The notes beneath the pieces are model-generated. The model ran no database searches. It was not told the origin of the DNA and saw only the letters and a list, made by a program, of their open reading frames with translations. From positions 62,001-126,000 of the forward strand of contig NZ_AYMP01000026.1 of NCBI RefSeq assembly GCF_000633515.1: a stretch of 64,000 nucleotides of DNA, read 5' to 3'. This document shows positions 40,759-48,471 of this stretch, piece by piece. The DNA is from Morganella morganii H1r. Lineage in GTDB: Bacteria > Pseudomonadota > Gammaproteobacteria > Enterobacterales > Enterobacteriaceae. The number at the start of each line of letters is the position of its first letter. The first letter of the stretch is position 1. The position numbers and the translations under genes are program-made.

Positions 40759-42234
40759 ATGGCGCTGACAGCAACGGTTCCCGCCTGTGATTTAGTCATT
40801 TTCGGTACCAAAGGCGACCTCGCACGCCGCAAGTTACTCCCGTCTTTATATCAGCTGGAAAAAGCCGGTAATATTCATCCGGATACGCGGATTATCGGGG
40901 CAGGCCGTGCGGACTGGTCCCGTGAGGAGTATCAGAAATTTGTTGAGGATGCATTCAATACGTTCCTTAACGAGCAACTGGATCCGGTGCTCTGGGAACG
41001 ATTCAGTGCCCGTCTGCTGTTTTGTAATCTCGATGTGAATGAGACCTCGCATTTCAAAAGTCTCGCCAATATTATTGCGGAAAACAAAAATACTGCCGTT
41101 TACTATTTCGCCATGCCGCCGGGAACTTTCAGCGCCATGTGCAAAGGGCTGGGCGAAGCGCACCTGAATAAAGAACCGAGCCGTGTGGTGATGGAAAAAC
41201 CACTGGGTAATGATCTGGCCTCATCACAGGCGATCAATACCGAGGTGGCGAAATACTTTAAAGAGAGCCAGATTTATCGTATCGACCATTATCTCGGCAA
41301 AGAAACGGTACTGAACCTGCTGGCGTTGCGTTTTGCCAACTCTCTGTTTGTGAATAACTGGGATAACCGTACCATCGATCATGTCCAGATCACGGTGGCG
41401 GAAGAAGTGGGAATTGAAGGGCGCTGGGGCTATTTCGATAAAGCCGGGCAGATGCGGGATATGGTGCAGAGTCATCTGCTGCAAATCCTGACCATGATTG
41501 CCATGTCACCGCCGGATGACCTGACCAGTGACCGAATCCGTGATGAGAAAGTGAAGGTTCTGCGTTCACTGCGGACCATTGATATCACGAATGTCCGTGA
41601 AAAAACCGTACGCGGGCAATATACCGCCGGGTTTGTTCACGGCGAAAAAGTGCCGGGTTATCTGGATGAAGAGGGCGCAAATACTGTCAGCCAGACAGAA
41701 ACTTTCGTTGCTATCCGTGCGGATATCGACGACTGGCGCTGGTCCGGTGTGCCGTTCTATCTGCGTACCGGGAAACGGATGCCGTCGAAATGTTCGGAAG
41801 TGGTGGTCTATTTCAAACAGCCGTCCCTGAATATCTTCAATGAAACCTATCAGCATCTGCCGCCGAATAAACTGACTATCCGTCTGCAGCCGGACGAAGG
41901 GATTGATATTGAAGTGCTGAACAAAGCACCGGGGCTGGATCATAAACACCGTCTGCAAACCACCAAGCTGGATCTGAGTTTCTCGGAAACCTTTAACCAG
42001 ACACATATTGCGGATGCCTATGAACGTCTGCTGCTGGAAGCCATGCGCGGTATTCAGGCACTGTTTGTCCGCCGTGATGAAGTGGAGGAAGCCTGGAAAT
42101 GGGTGGATTCTATTATGCACGCCTGGGCAATGGATAATGAACCGCCGAAACCGTATCAGGCAGGCAGCTGGGGGCCGATAGCCTCTATCGCCATGATGGC
42201 CCGTGACGGCCATGCCTGGAACGAAGTGGAATAA
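40759..42234 (+). CDS. zwf: Glucose-6-phosphate 1-dehydrogenase
   Basis: Zwf oxidises glucose-6-phosphate to 6-phosphogluconolactone with NADP+, opening the pentose phosphate and Entner-Doudoroff routes. The 491 residues equal the E. coli length. The nucleotide-binding IFGTKGDLARRKLLPSLYQL and the active-site signature RIDHYLGKE are intact. I chose ATG 40759, with CGAGGAGAGG upstream, over an in-frame start 29 codons earlier that would cover the HexR operator. Confidence 0.98.
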   Translation: MALTATVPACDLVIFGTKGDLARRKLLPSLYQLEKAGNIHPDTRIIGAGRADWSREEYQKFVEDAFNTFLNEQLDPVLWERFSARLLFCNLDVNETSHFKSLANIIAENKNTAVYYFAMPPGTFSAMCKGLGEAHLNKEPSRVVMEKPLGNDLASSQAINTEVAKYFKESQIYRIDHYLGKETVLNLLALRFANSLFVNNWDNRTIDHVQITVAEEVGIEGRWGYFDKAGQMRDMVQSHLLQILTMIAMSPPDDLTSDRIRDEKVKVLRSLRTIDITNVREKTVRGQYTAGFVHGEKVPGYLDEEGANTVSQTETFVAIRADIDDWRWSGVPFYLRTGKRMPSKCSEVVVYFKQPSLNIFNETYQHLPPNKLTIRLQPDEGIDIEVLNKAPGLDHKHRLQTTKLDLSFSETFNQTHIADAYERLLLEAMRGIQALFVRRDEVEEAWKWVDSIMHAWAMDNEPPKPYQAGSWGPIASIAMMARDGHAWNEVE

Positions 42235-42289
42235 TTATCCACCTGCGGTATCAGTAAAGGTAGTTAACCGGTTCAATATTTGCGTAATT

Positions 42290-42325
42290 ATGATCATCTT
42301 CTGAATAAGAAGGTGGTCATTTTTT
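42290..42325 (+). terminator. Terminator after zwf
   Basis: An imperfect 13-bp stem (ATGATCATCTTCT / AAGAAGGTGGTCAT, with G-U pairs) around GAAT is followed by TTTTTT. Confidence 0.8.
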
Positions 42326-42482
42326 ATAACTGTCTAAAAAATAAAATTATTTACAGAAAAATAATTCACTGCGCCATTGCTGAACTGTGTTACTTGTGCT
42401 AAAAATAATATGAATATTAATAACCGGAGGATTCTTTCATTGTTGTCACCCTGCCCGGGGACAGACAAAAGAATAAGACATC

Positions 42483-42587
42483 ATGCAAAGCGACAGTAGC
42501 AGCAGGATTAAAATCCGACGTTCTACCCATGTACTTTTCCTTTCCGCTATCGTATCAAGCGAACACTACTGGTACGGCGAGTTATAG
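42483..42587 (+). CDS. mdtU: MdtU-like leader peptide upstream of mdtJI
   Basis: A 34-codon open frame begins at ATG 42483 and ends at TAG 42585-42587, in the long leader 155 bases before mdtJ. The peptide starts MQSDSSSRIKIRRSTHVLF and ends SSEHYWYGEL. In E. coli the mdtJI mRNA has a short upstream ORF, mdtU, through which spermidine controls premature termination and expression; position and size fit that element. The ribosome binding site is weak (AATAAGAC). I identify it by place and size, not by alignment. Confidence 0.7.
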   Translation: MQSDSSSRIKIRRSTHVLFLSAIVSSEHYWYGEL

Positions 42588-42742
42588 CTATTTCTCTTTT
42601 CGTCTGACGAACCAAACGCGCCTGCGTTTTTGGTCACATCGTTACATTTAACGTTTTCGTTTCGCGATAAACGCACACGGTCACGCAGACTTTCTGTTCT
42701 GCGGCGTAAACCTGTATGCGTTGTCCATCAGGAGAAATAACT
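42588..42742 (+). promoter_or_regulatory. mdtJI leader, probable spermidine-responsive region
   Basis: This untranslated stretch between the leader peptide and mdtJ contains several pyrimidine-rich, C-containing tracts (CTCTTTTCGTCTGACG, CGTTTTCGTTTCGCG) that could serve as Rho loading sites if leader translation ends early. I see no T-tailed hairpin. Regulation by polyamines is inferred from the E. coli operon. Confidence 0.4.
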
Positions 42743-43132
42743 ATGATTTACTGGATGTTTTTAGGCTTAGCCATTATTACCGAGGTGATCGGTACATTGT
42801 CGATGAAATACGCGAGTGTCTCCGGCGGCAGTGCGGGGATGATTGTGATGTATATCATGATTGCCTCTTCTTATATTTTATTATCCATGGCAGTGAAGAA
42901 AGTGGCCCTCGGGGTGGCTTATGCGCTGTGGGAAGGGATCGGGATCCTGATTATTACCGCCTTCAGCGTGATGTGGTTCCATGAATCGCTGTCACCGCTG
43001 AAACTGGGCGGTCTGGCACTGTTAATCGCGGGTATTACCCTGATTAAATACGGCACCAAAAAAGTCCAGAAAAAGCAGCCTGCTGCCAAACCGGTTCGTG
43101 CGCCACTGAATGAGATGCTGAAAGGGGCGTAA
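42743..43132 (+). CDS. mdtJ: Spermidine exporter subunit MdtJ (SMR family)
   Basis: MdtJ pairs with MdtI to export spermidine across the inner membrane. The 129-residue protein has four membrane segments of the small multidrug resistance family, with the conserved glutamate in [17 protein letters not shown] and [29 protein letters not shown] 42743 has GGAG at 42731. A start nine codons upstream would swallow the binding site. The basic C-terminal tail is longer than that of MdtI, as in E. coli. Confidence 0.95.
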   Translation: MIYWMFLGLAIITEVIGTLSMKYASVSGGSAGMIVMYIMIASSYILLSMAVKKVALGVAYALWEGIGILIITAFSVMWFHESLSPLKLGGLALLIAGITLIKYGTKKVQKKQPAAKPVRAPLNEMLKGA

Positions 43133-43133
43133 T

Positions 43134-43466
43134 ATGTTATCGACATTTGAATGGTGGCACGGTGCATTTTTACTGCTGGCCGTGGTACTGGAGATTCTGG
43201 CGAATATCCTGCTGAAAATGTCAAACGGCTTTAAACGTCTGTGGCTGGGTATTTTATCGCTGCTGGCGGTATTAGGGGCGTTCAGCTGTCTGGCACTCGC
43301 GGTCCGCGGTATCGAGCTTTCCGTTGCATATGCATTGTGGGGAGCATTCGGTATCGTGGCAACGGTTGCCGCAGGCTGGATACTGTTTAACCAGCGCCTC
43401 AATTACAAAGGCTGGAGCGGGATTATTCTGCTTCTGCTGGGTATGGTGATGATTAAGTTTGCCTGA
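43134..43466 (+). CDS. mdtI: Spermidine exporter subunit MdtI (SMR family)
   Basis: The 110-residue partner of MdtJ, with four membrane segments and the SMR glutamate in [22 protein letters not shown], followed by [25 protein letters not shown]. It begins one base after the mdtJ stop, so synthesis of the two subunits is coupled. Confidence 0.95.
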   Translation: MLSTFEWWHGAFLLLAVVLEILANILLKMSNGFKRLWLGILSLLAVLGAFSCLALAVRGIELSVAYALWGAFGIVATVAAGWILFNQRLNYKGWSGIILLLLGMVMIKFA

Positions 43467-43480
43467 TCATTGCGTTACAG

Positions 43481-43519
43481 AAAAACAGCAGACAACCCGG
43501 GGTTGTCTGCTGTTTTTTT
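43481..43519 (+). terminator. Terminator after mdtI
   Basis: A long stem, AAAAACAGCAGACAACCC with its complement, ends in a run of seven T residues directly after mdtI. Confidence 0.93.
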
Positions 43520-43579
43520 ATGTCCGGAATTAAAATACACTGATACAGAATGAATCAGGTAAAATTCCGGATTATAAAA

Positions 43580-44248
43580 ATGAAAATATTACTGATTGAA
43601 GATCATGAAAAGACCGGCAGCTGGGTTAAAAAGGGATTAGAGGAAGCCGGATTTATTGTTGATATCACGGCAGATGGCAGAGACGGGTTGTATCTTGCTC
43701 TGGAGAACAATTACCGGCTGGTTATTCTTGATATTATGTTGCCCGGTATGGATGGCTGGGAAGTGCTGAGAGTATTGAGAACCGCCAAAATGGTACCGGT
43801 TATTTGTCTGACAGCCCGGGATGCGGTTGCCGACCGGGTAAAAGGACTGGAACTGGGCGCGAATGATTATCTGGTTAAACCGTTTTCATTCTCCGAATTA
43901 CTGGCAAGAGTCCGTAATCAGCTGCGTACGTCTCAGCCTGATTCCAAAGTGATTAATATCGCCGATCTCAGCATTGATCTTACCCGTCATGATGTACAGC
44001 GGGGAGGCGTGAAAATATCGCTGACACGTCAGGAATATTCACTGTTACTTTTTTTTGCGCTGCATTCCGGAGAGATCCTGCCCAGAACACTGATTGCCGG
44101 TGAGGTATGGGGTATGAATTTTGAGAGTGATACCAATGTTGTTGATGTGGCTGTCCGGCGGCTCAGAAAAAAAATAGATGACGGGCATGATCATAAATTA
44201 ATTGAAACTGTCCGGGGAACGGGATACCGCCTGAACGGATCGGAATGA
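43580..44248 (+). CDS. hprR: Response regulator HprR
   Basis: An OmpR-family response regulator, 222 residues, closest to HprR (YedW), which with HprS responds to hydrogen peroxide and hypochlorous acid in E. coli and activates msrPQ. The phospho-acceptor is D51 in VILDIMLPGMDGW and the C-terminal winged helix ends VDVAVRRLRKKIDDG. I chose ATG 43580 (MKILLIEDHEKTGSW), the conserved start, over one ten codons upstream. CusR is a close paralogue, but the msrPQ context favours HprR. Confidence 0.88.
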   Translation: MKILLIEDHEKTGSWVKKGLEEAGFIVDITADGRDGLYLALENNYRLVILDIMLPGMDGWEVLRVLRTAKMVPVICLTARDAVADRVKGLELGANDYLVKPFSFSELLARVRNQLRTSQPDSKVINIADLSIDLTRHDVQRGGVKISLTRQEYSLLLFFALHSGEILPRTLIAGEVWGMNFESDTNVVDVAVRRLRKKIDDGHDHKLIETVRGTGYRLNGSE

Positions 44249-45621
44249 TGAAAATACACTCGCTGAGATTTAAAATTGTATCATTATTTATGTTGCTGAT
44301 GGTGGCAAACGCAGGTTTTGTCACACTGATCCTTTATCACTCGCTGAAAAATGAACTTGCCTCAAAAGATGATGACATTCTGATTAACCGGGCCGACCAG
44401 CTGGCTAAACTGATTGTCAGTGGTATTGATATTAAATCGTTGCCTGTTTATTTCCGGCGGATGATGGATATGCGGCAGGACGTTATTAAGATAGCAGATG
44501 CTGATAATCACGTTATTGTGGATACCAACCCGGAAATAACCCTGAATACCCGGGACAAACTTAATTATCCGGATAATCAGGAAACGCCTTCAATCTCATA
44601 CCAGAATACGGATGATAACATGCCGGTTTCTGTGGTTAATTTTGAGATTCAGGCTCCCGAAGGGAGATTATATGTCACGCTGGCAAAGCGTTCGGTTGAT
44701 CGCAGCAGTGTTTTACGCGGATATTTACAGCAGAGTCTGATTGTTTCCGTTATTGCTATTCTCCTGATGGCCGTCTTCAGTATATGGCTTATCCGCCGGG
44801 GATTGCAGGATATTGCACGTCTCAGCCGGATTACAGCGAAAACAGATCTGCACGCTCTGGGACAGACGGTGGATATCAGCCGGTTACCGGATGAACTGAA
44901 AAGCCTGGGCGATTCACTGAATATCATGCGCTCACGGCTGAAAAATGATTTTGTCCGGCTGACACAACTTGCGGATGATTTAGCGCATGAATTAAGAACA
45001 CCCATTAATGCCATTAAAATTCAGAATGAAATCACATTACAAAAAACGCGCACTGCGGATGAGTATGAAGCGATTATCGCCAGTAATACAGAAGAACTGG
45101 ATAAACTGGCAAAAATAATACAAAACATTCTGTTTATCGCCAGGGCAGAGAATAAAAATATTAATCTGAAGCGGGAGACCATCGTTGTTTCTGAGCTGGT
45201 TGAGGATATTTATGAATTACTGGCATTTTATGCCGATGAGAGAAATATCCGGTTAGTGAATAAAATACCGGATGTGACGGTGTCAGCAGACAGAGTATTG
45301 CTGATGCAGATTATGGTCAATGTTGTGTCAAACGCGGTTAAATATTCATATGAAAATACGGAGGTTATTGCCTGTGCAGAAAATAATCATGGCAGCACCG
45401 TCATTTCTGTGATGAATAAAGGTGATGTTGTGGCAAACAGTGAACAGGTCTTTACCCGTTTCTGGCGCGGGGATAATGCGAGAACGTCAGAAGGAAGCGG
45501 GTTGGGTTTATCGATTGTTCAGGCAATAACAAAATTGCATTCAGGTGAGGTCAGATTTGAACGTACCGGGTCATATAACAGGGTAACCTTAATTTTTCCG
45601 GATACCCAGCTCCCTTCATGA
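44245..45621 (+). CDS. hprS: Sensor histidine kinase HprS
   Basis: The 458-residue inner-membrane kinase partner of HprR. It has membrane segments near residues 10-30 and 165-183 enclosing a periplasmic sensor domain, a HAMP linker, the phospho-acceptor H248 in LAHELRTPINAIK, the N box VVSNAVKYS, and the G box GSGLGLSIVQAI. It overlaps the hprR stop by four bases. No copper genes are near; msrPQ follow directly. Confidence 0.88.
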   Translation: MMKIHSLRFKIVSLFMLLMVANAGFVTLILYHSLKNELASKDDDILINRADQLAKLIVSGIDIKSLPVYFRRMMDMRQDVIKIADADNHVIVDTNPEITLNTRDKLNYPDNQETPSISYQNTDDNMPVSVVNFEIQAPEGRLYVTLAKRSVDRSSVLRGYLQQSLIVSVIAILLMAVFSIWLIRRGLQDIARLSRITAKTDLHALGQTVDISRLPDELKSLGDSLNIMRSRLKNDFVRLTQLADDLAHELRTPINAIKIQNEITLQKTRTADEYEAIIASNTEELDKLAKIIQNILFIARAENKNINLKRETIVVSELVEDIYELLAFYADERNIRLVNKIPDVTVSADRVLLMQIMVNVVSNAVKYSYENTEVIACAENNHGSTVISVMNKGDVVANSEQVFTRFWRGDNARTSEGSGLGLSIVQAITKLHSGEVRFERTGSYNRVTLIFPDTQLPS

Positions 45622-45717
45622 CAAATTTGTCATCGTCCTGTCAGCTTTAAATTCAGATTATGCGGTATAACAGTTCCGGAATGCCATCACCGTGATTGCT
45701 GAATACAGGGACTCATC

Positions 45718-46722
45718 ATGAAAAAAATAATACGATCGTCTGAGATTACGCCGGAATCTGTTTTTATGATGAAACGCAGGAATCTGCTTAAATTATTAGG
45801 TGCCGGTACGGCCGGATTAATGGTCAGCACCTCAGCCAGCGCCGGTCTGTTTTCGTGGTTTTCCGGCGATGATAAGCCCGGCGTTCCGGAGACAATCTTA
45901 AAAGACCTCAGTTATACAAAACCTGAAAAGTATCAGTCCGCTCTGGCATTAACGCCGGAGGATAAGGTGACCGGTTACAATAATTTTTATGAATTCGGCC
46001 TGAATAAATCGGACCCGGCTGAAAATGCACATACCCTGAAAACGGATGAATGGACACTGACGGTTGAAGGGGAGGTTAACCGGCCTCTGGTATTAAATGC
46101 CGATGAGATCCGCCATAAATTTCAGGCCGAAGAGCGTATTTACCGAATGCGCTGTGTGGAAGCATGGTCAATGGTTATTCCGTGGGTCGGTTTTCCTCTG
46201 AGAGATTTATTATTATCAGCGGAACCGAACAGCAAAGCGAAATATGTCGCTTTTGAAACGGTATACGCCCCGGAACAAATGCCGGGTCAAAAGAGCCGTT
46301 TTACCGGGGGCGGGCTTCAGTATCCGTATATTGAAGGATTACGCCTGGATGAAGCGCTTCACCCGCTGACACTGATGGCGACAGGTGTTTACGGCAAGGA
46401 ACTGCCGAAACAAAATGGCGCGCCTGTCCGGCTGGTGGTTCCGTGGAAATATGGTTTTAAAGGCATAAAATCCATTGTTAAAATTCGTCTGACAGAATCT
46501 GAGCCGCCGACCACATGGAATCTTTCAGCACCCCGTGAATATGGTTTTTATGCCAATGTAAACCCGCAGGTTGATCATCCGCGCTGGTCACAGGCCACAG
46601 AACGGTTTATCGGCTCGGGAGGATTAGGCCGGACAACACGGCAACCGACATTACTGTTTAACGGTTATGCAGAAGACGTGGCGGAATTATATAAAGGGAT
46701 GGATCTGCGGAGATATTTCTGA
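45718..46722 (+). CDS. msrP: Protein-methionine-sulfoxide reductase catalytic subunit MsrP
   Basis: MsrP is a periplasmic molybdoenzyme that repairs oxidised methionines in envelope proteins. The 334-residue precursor begins with a Tat signal ([24 protein letters not shown]) for export of the folded protein. The molybdenum-ligating cysteine is C146 in [12 protein letters not shown]. The start at 45718 agrees with the family, which has about 17 residues before the twin arginines. It lies behind hprRS, its likely activators. Confidence 0.95.
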   Translation: MKKIIRSSEITPESVFMMKRRNLLKLLGAGTAGLMVSTSASAGLFSWFSGDDKPGVPETILKDLSYTKPEKYQSALALTPEDKVTGYNNFYEFGLNKSDPAENAHTLKTDEWTLTVEGEVNRPLVLNADEIRHKFQAEERIYRMRCVEAWSMVIPWVGFPLRDLLLSAEPNSKAKYVAFETVYAPEQMPGQKSRFTGGGLQYPYIEGLRLDEALHPLTLMATGVYGKELPKQNGAPVRLVVPWKYGFKGIKSIVKIRLTESEPPTTWNLSAPREYGFYANVNPQVDHPRWSQATERFIGSGGLGRTTRQPTLLFNGYAEDVAELYKGMDLRRYF

Positions 46723-47336
46723 TGATGAAATTATTCCGCTACCCGTTTATTAATCTCTTTTTTCATCTGACGGCAGGATTACCGCTGGTATGGCTTATTT
46801 ATGCTGTCAATTACGGGGCGCTGGGGGCGGATCCGGCAAAAGATATTCAGCATTTCACCGGTATTACGGCACTTCGTTTAGTTATTATTATCGCAGTGAT
46901 ACCGGTGATCGCTTTTTATTTTAAGCTGAACAATTTATATCAGGCGAGAAAATTACTCGGATTATGGTGTTTTTTCTGGGCAACGCTGCATCTGGCCAGT
47001 TATTTTTTTCTTGAAATAGGTGCAGAAAATACGGCGCTCTTTTTCAGTGAGATAGTGTCCCGGTTTTATCTTAATCTCGGTGCGGCAGGCTGGTTAATTC
47101 TGTGCCTGATGGCGGTGACATCGTCTGACCGGATACGCAGTTTATCAGGCCGGTGGTGGAAACGGATCCATAATCTGCTGTATCCGCTGCTGTTCATTGT
47201 GATTACGCACTATATTCTGGCTGCGAAGACAGATACACCGGAACCGGCCATTTACCTGATATTGGTTATTCTGGCATATTGTCATCGCCGGCAGCAGCGA
47301 AGTAAAGAACAGGTATTACCCGATAAAACCGGGTAA
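46722..47336 (+). CDS. msrQ: Protein-methionine-sulfoxide reductase heme-binding subunit MsrQ
   Basis: MsrQ is a ferric-reductase-like inner-membrane b-type cytochrome that passes electrons from the quinone pool to MsrP. The 204-residue protein has six membrane segments with histidines positioned for heme (TLHLASYFF, RIHNLLYPLLFIVITHYIL). Its ATG overlaps the msrP stop (TGATG). Confidence 0.93.
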   Translation: MMKLFRYPFINLFFHLTAGLPLVWLIYAVNYGALGADPAKDIQHFTGITALRLVIIIAVIPVIAFYFKLNNLYQARKLLGLWCFFWATLHLASYFFLEIGAENTALFFSEIVSRFYLNLGAAGWLILCLMAVTSSDRIRSLSGRWWKRIHNLLYPLLFIVITHYILAAKTDTPEPAIYLILVILAYCHRRQQRSKEQVLPDKTG

Positions 47337-47340
47337 TACC
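47312..47340. terminator. Hairpin at the end of msrQ
   Basis: A perfect 10-bp stem GGTATTACCC / GGGTAATACC with a nine-base loop spans the msrQ stop. No T run follows, so termination is uncertain. Confidence 0.5.
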
Positions 47341-47357
47341 ATTAATGTAATCTGCGG

Positions 47358-48212
47358 CTATTTTCCGCCGTAATATTCATAAGTGGTATGGTAAACGGCA
47401 TCTCCGGTAAGCCCTGTATTACTGTGTCTGCGCCACAACCCGGTTATGCAGTTCTGATAAGCATCCCATTGCGCACACTGAACATCATTACCTGTTATGA
47501 TTCCGGACGATTGTGTTTTTTCTGATCCGACGAGTAATCCGCCCTGTTCGTTATAAGTAAATGTGTAGTCGGAGAACGGGAGTGGTGTGGTGTAAATGCG
47601 GGCCAGCCGGCCATGTTTATCATAATCAAAGTTCATACTGTAGGTTTTTGCAAGAACTTCACTGTTTATCAGTACGCTGCTGATATTGCCTTCCCGGTAC
47701 TCCGTTGTGCCATTTTCAGTCAGTATGGTACTGTTACCTTCAATAAAATTTTCAGTCCGGTAAGCGGTGATAACCTGCTGCTCATCTTTGATCATCGAAA
47801 TACGGGTGATGGTCGGGCGCGTTTTTTTCTTACCGGCGTAATCGGCGGAAAAACGGTATTCCATATTGATGGCATTATCGTTTTCCGAGGCGGTGACGTT
47901 CAGATCGAAAATCATGCCGTATTCCTCACTTTTCCGGGTGAAAGAATAACTGCTGATCTGTCCGCAGGGAGTCAGTGTCATATGGCTGGCTGAAAATATC
48001 TGCGGGCTGTCCTGCGGTGGTTTTACGGTCGTCATGGTGACCGATTTCACCGGCCCGTTCAGGTAAGGCATTCCTGTCATTCTCATATGATTAAGCCGGG
48101 TCTGTTCAGACATCGGCTGACAGTCAGGCTCTGCGGCATAAGACGGCAGAGCGAAAACAGCGGAAAACAGCGCCAAAGGCAGAACTGAACAGGTTACTGT
48201 GCGTTTTTTCAC
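47358..48212 (-). CDS. Secreted protein with one YD-repeat-like segment
   Basis: I do not recognise a named gene. A 284-residue protein with a Sec signal peptide (VLPLALFSAVFALPSYAA) and therefore probably periplasmic. Residues 194-228 (NFDYDKHGRLARI, YTFTYNEQGGL) look like YD repeats of Rhs-type shells, although there is no Rhs protein here. The body contains several Ser/Thr-rich beta-like stretches and four cysteines after the signal. It is divergent from the bacteriocin gene and could be unrelated to it. Confidence 0.7.
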   Translation of the reverse strand: MKKRTVTCSVLPLALFSAVFALPSYAAEPDCQPMSEQTRLNHMRMTGMPYLNGPVKSVTMTTVKPPQDSPQIFSASHMTLTPCGQISSYSFTRKSEEYGMIFDLNVTASENDNAINMEYRFSADYAGKKKTRPTITRISMIKDEQQVITAYRTENFIEGNSTILTENGTTEYREGNISSVLINSEVLAKTYSMNFDYDKHGRLARIYTTPLPFSDYTFTYNEQGGLLVGSEKTQSSGIITGNDVQCAQWDAYQNCITGLWRRHSNTGLTGDAVYHTTYEYYGGK

Positions 48213-48430
48213 GATTTCTCCGGAAAGCTATAAATTTAGATTCATTTATTTCGATGGTAAGGGAGTTATTCCGTTCAGGCAACCGGCCAGTCAAAAAATC
48301 AGTTTTATCCGTTATAAAAATTATCCCCATGAAATTAAGTAAAAAGAAGCGCTTTCAGAATTAACAGATCCCTGTTTTTTTAACAAAATTACAGTAGAGA
48401 AATTACTTCATAAACTCATCAGAACCGACA

Positions 48431-48445
48431 TGTTCCGAAGGAACA
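48431..48445. promoter_or_regulatory. Perfect inverted repeat upstream of the bacteriocin
   Basis: TGTTCCGAAGGAACA has 6-bp exact arms around GAA and ends 27 bases before the bacteriocin ATG. It is a candidate operator or leader hairpin. It is not a LexA box. Confidence 0.5.
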
Positions 48446-48471
48446 TAAGTGAATTAAGAAAGGAAAAAGGA

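Noticed and set aside
48240-48471. LexA box upstream of the bacteriocin
   Set aside because: The only CTG...CAG pair (CTGTTTTTTTAAC...ACAG near 48373) has 17 bases between the triplets instead of 10.
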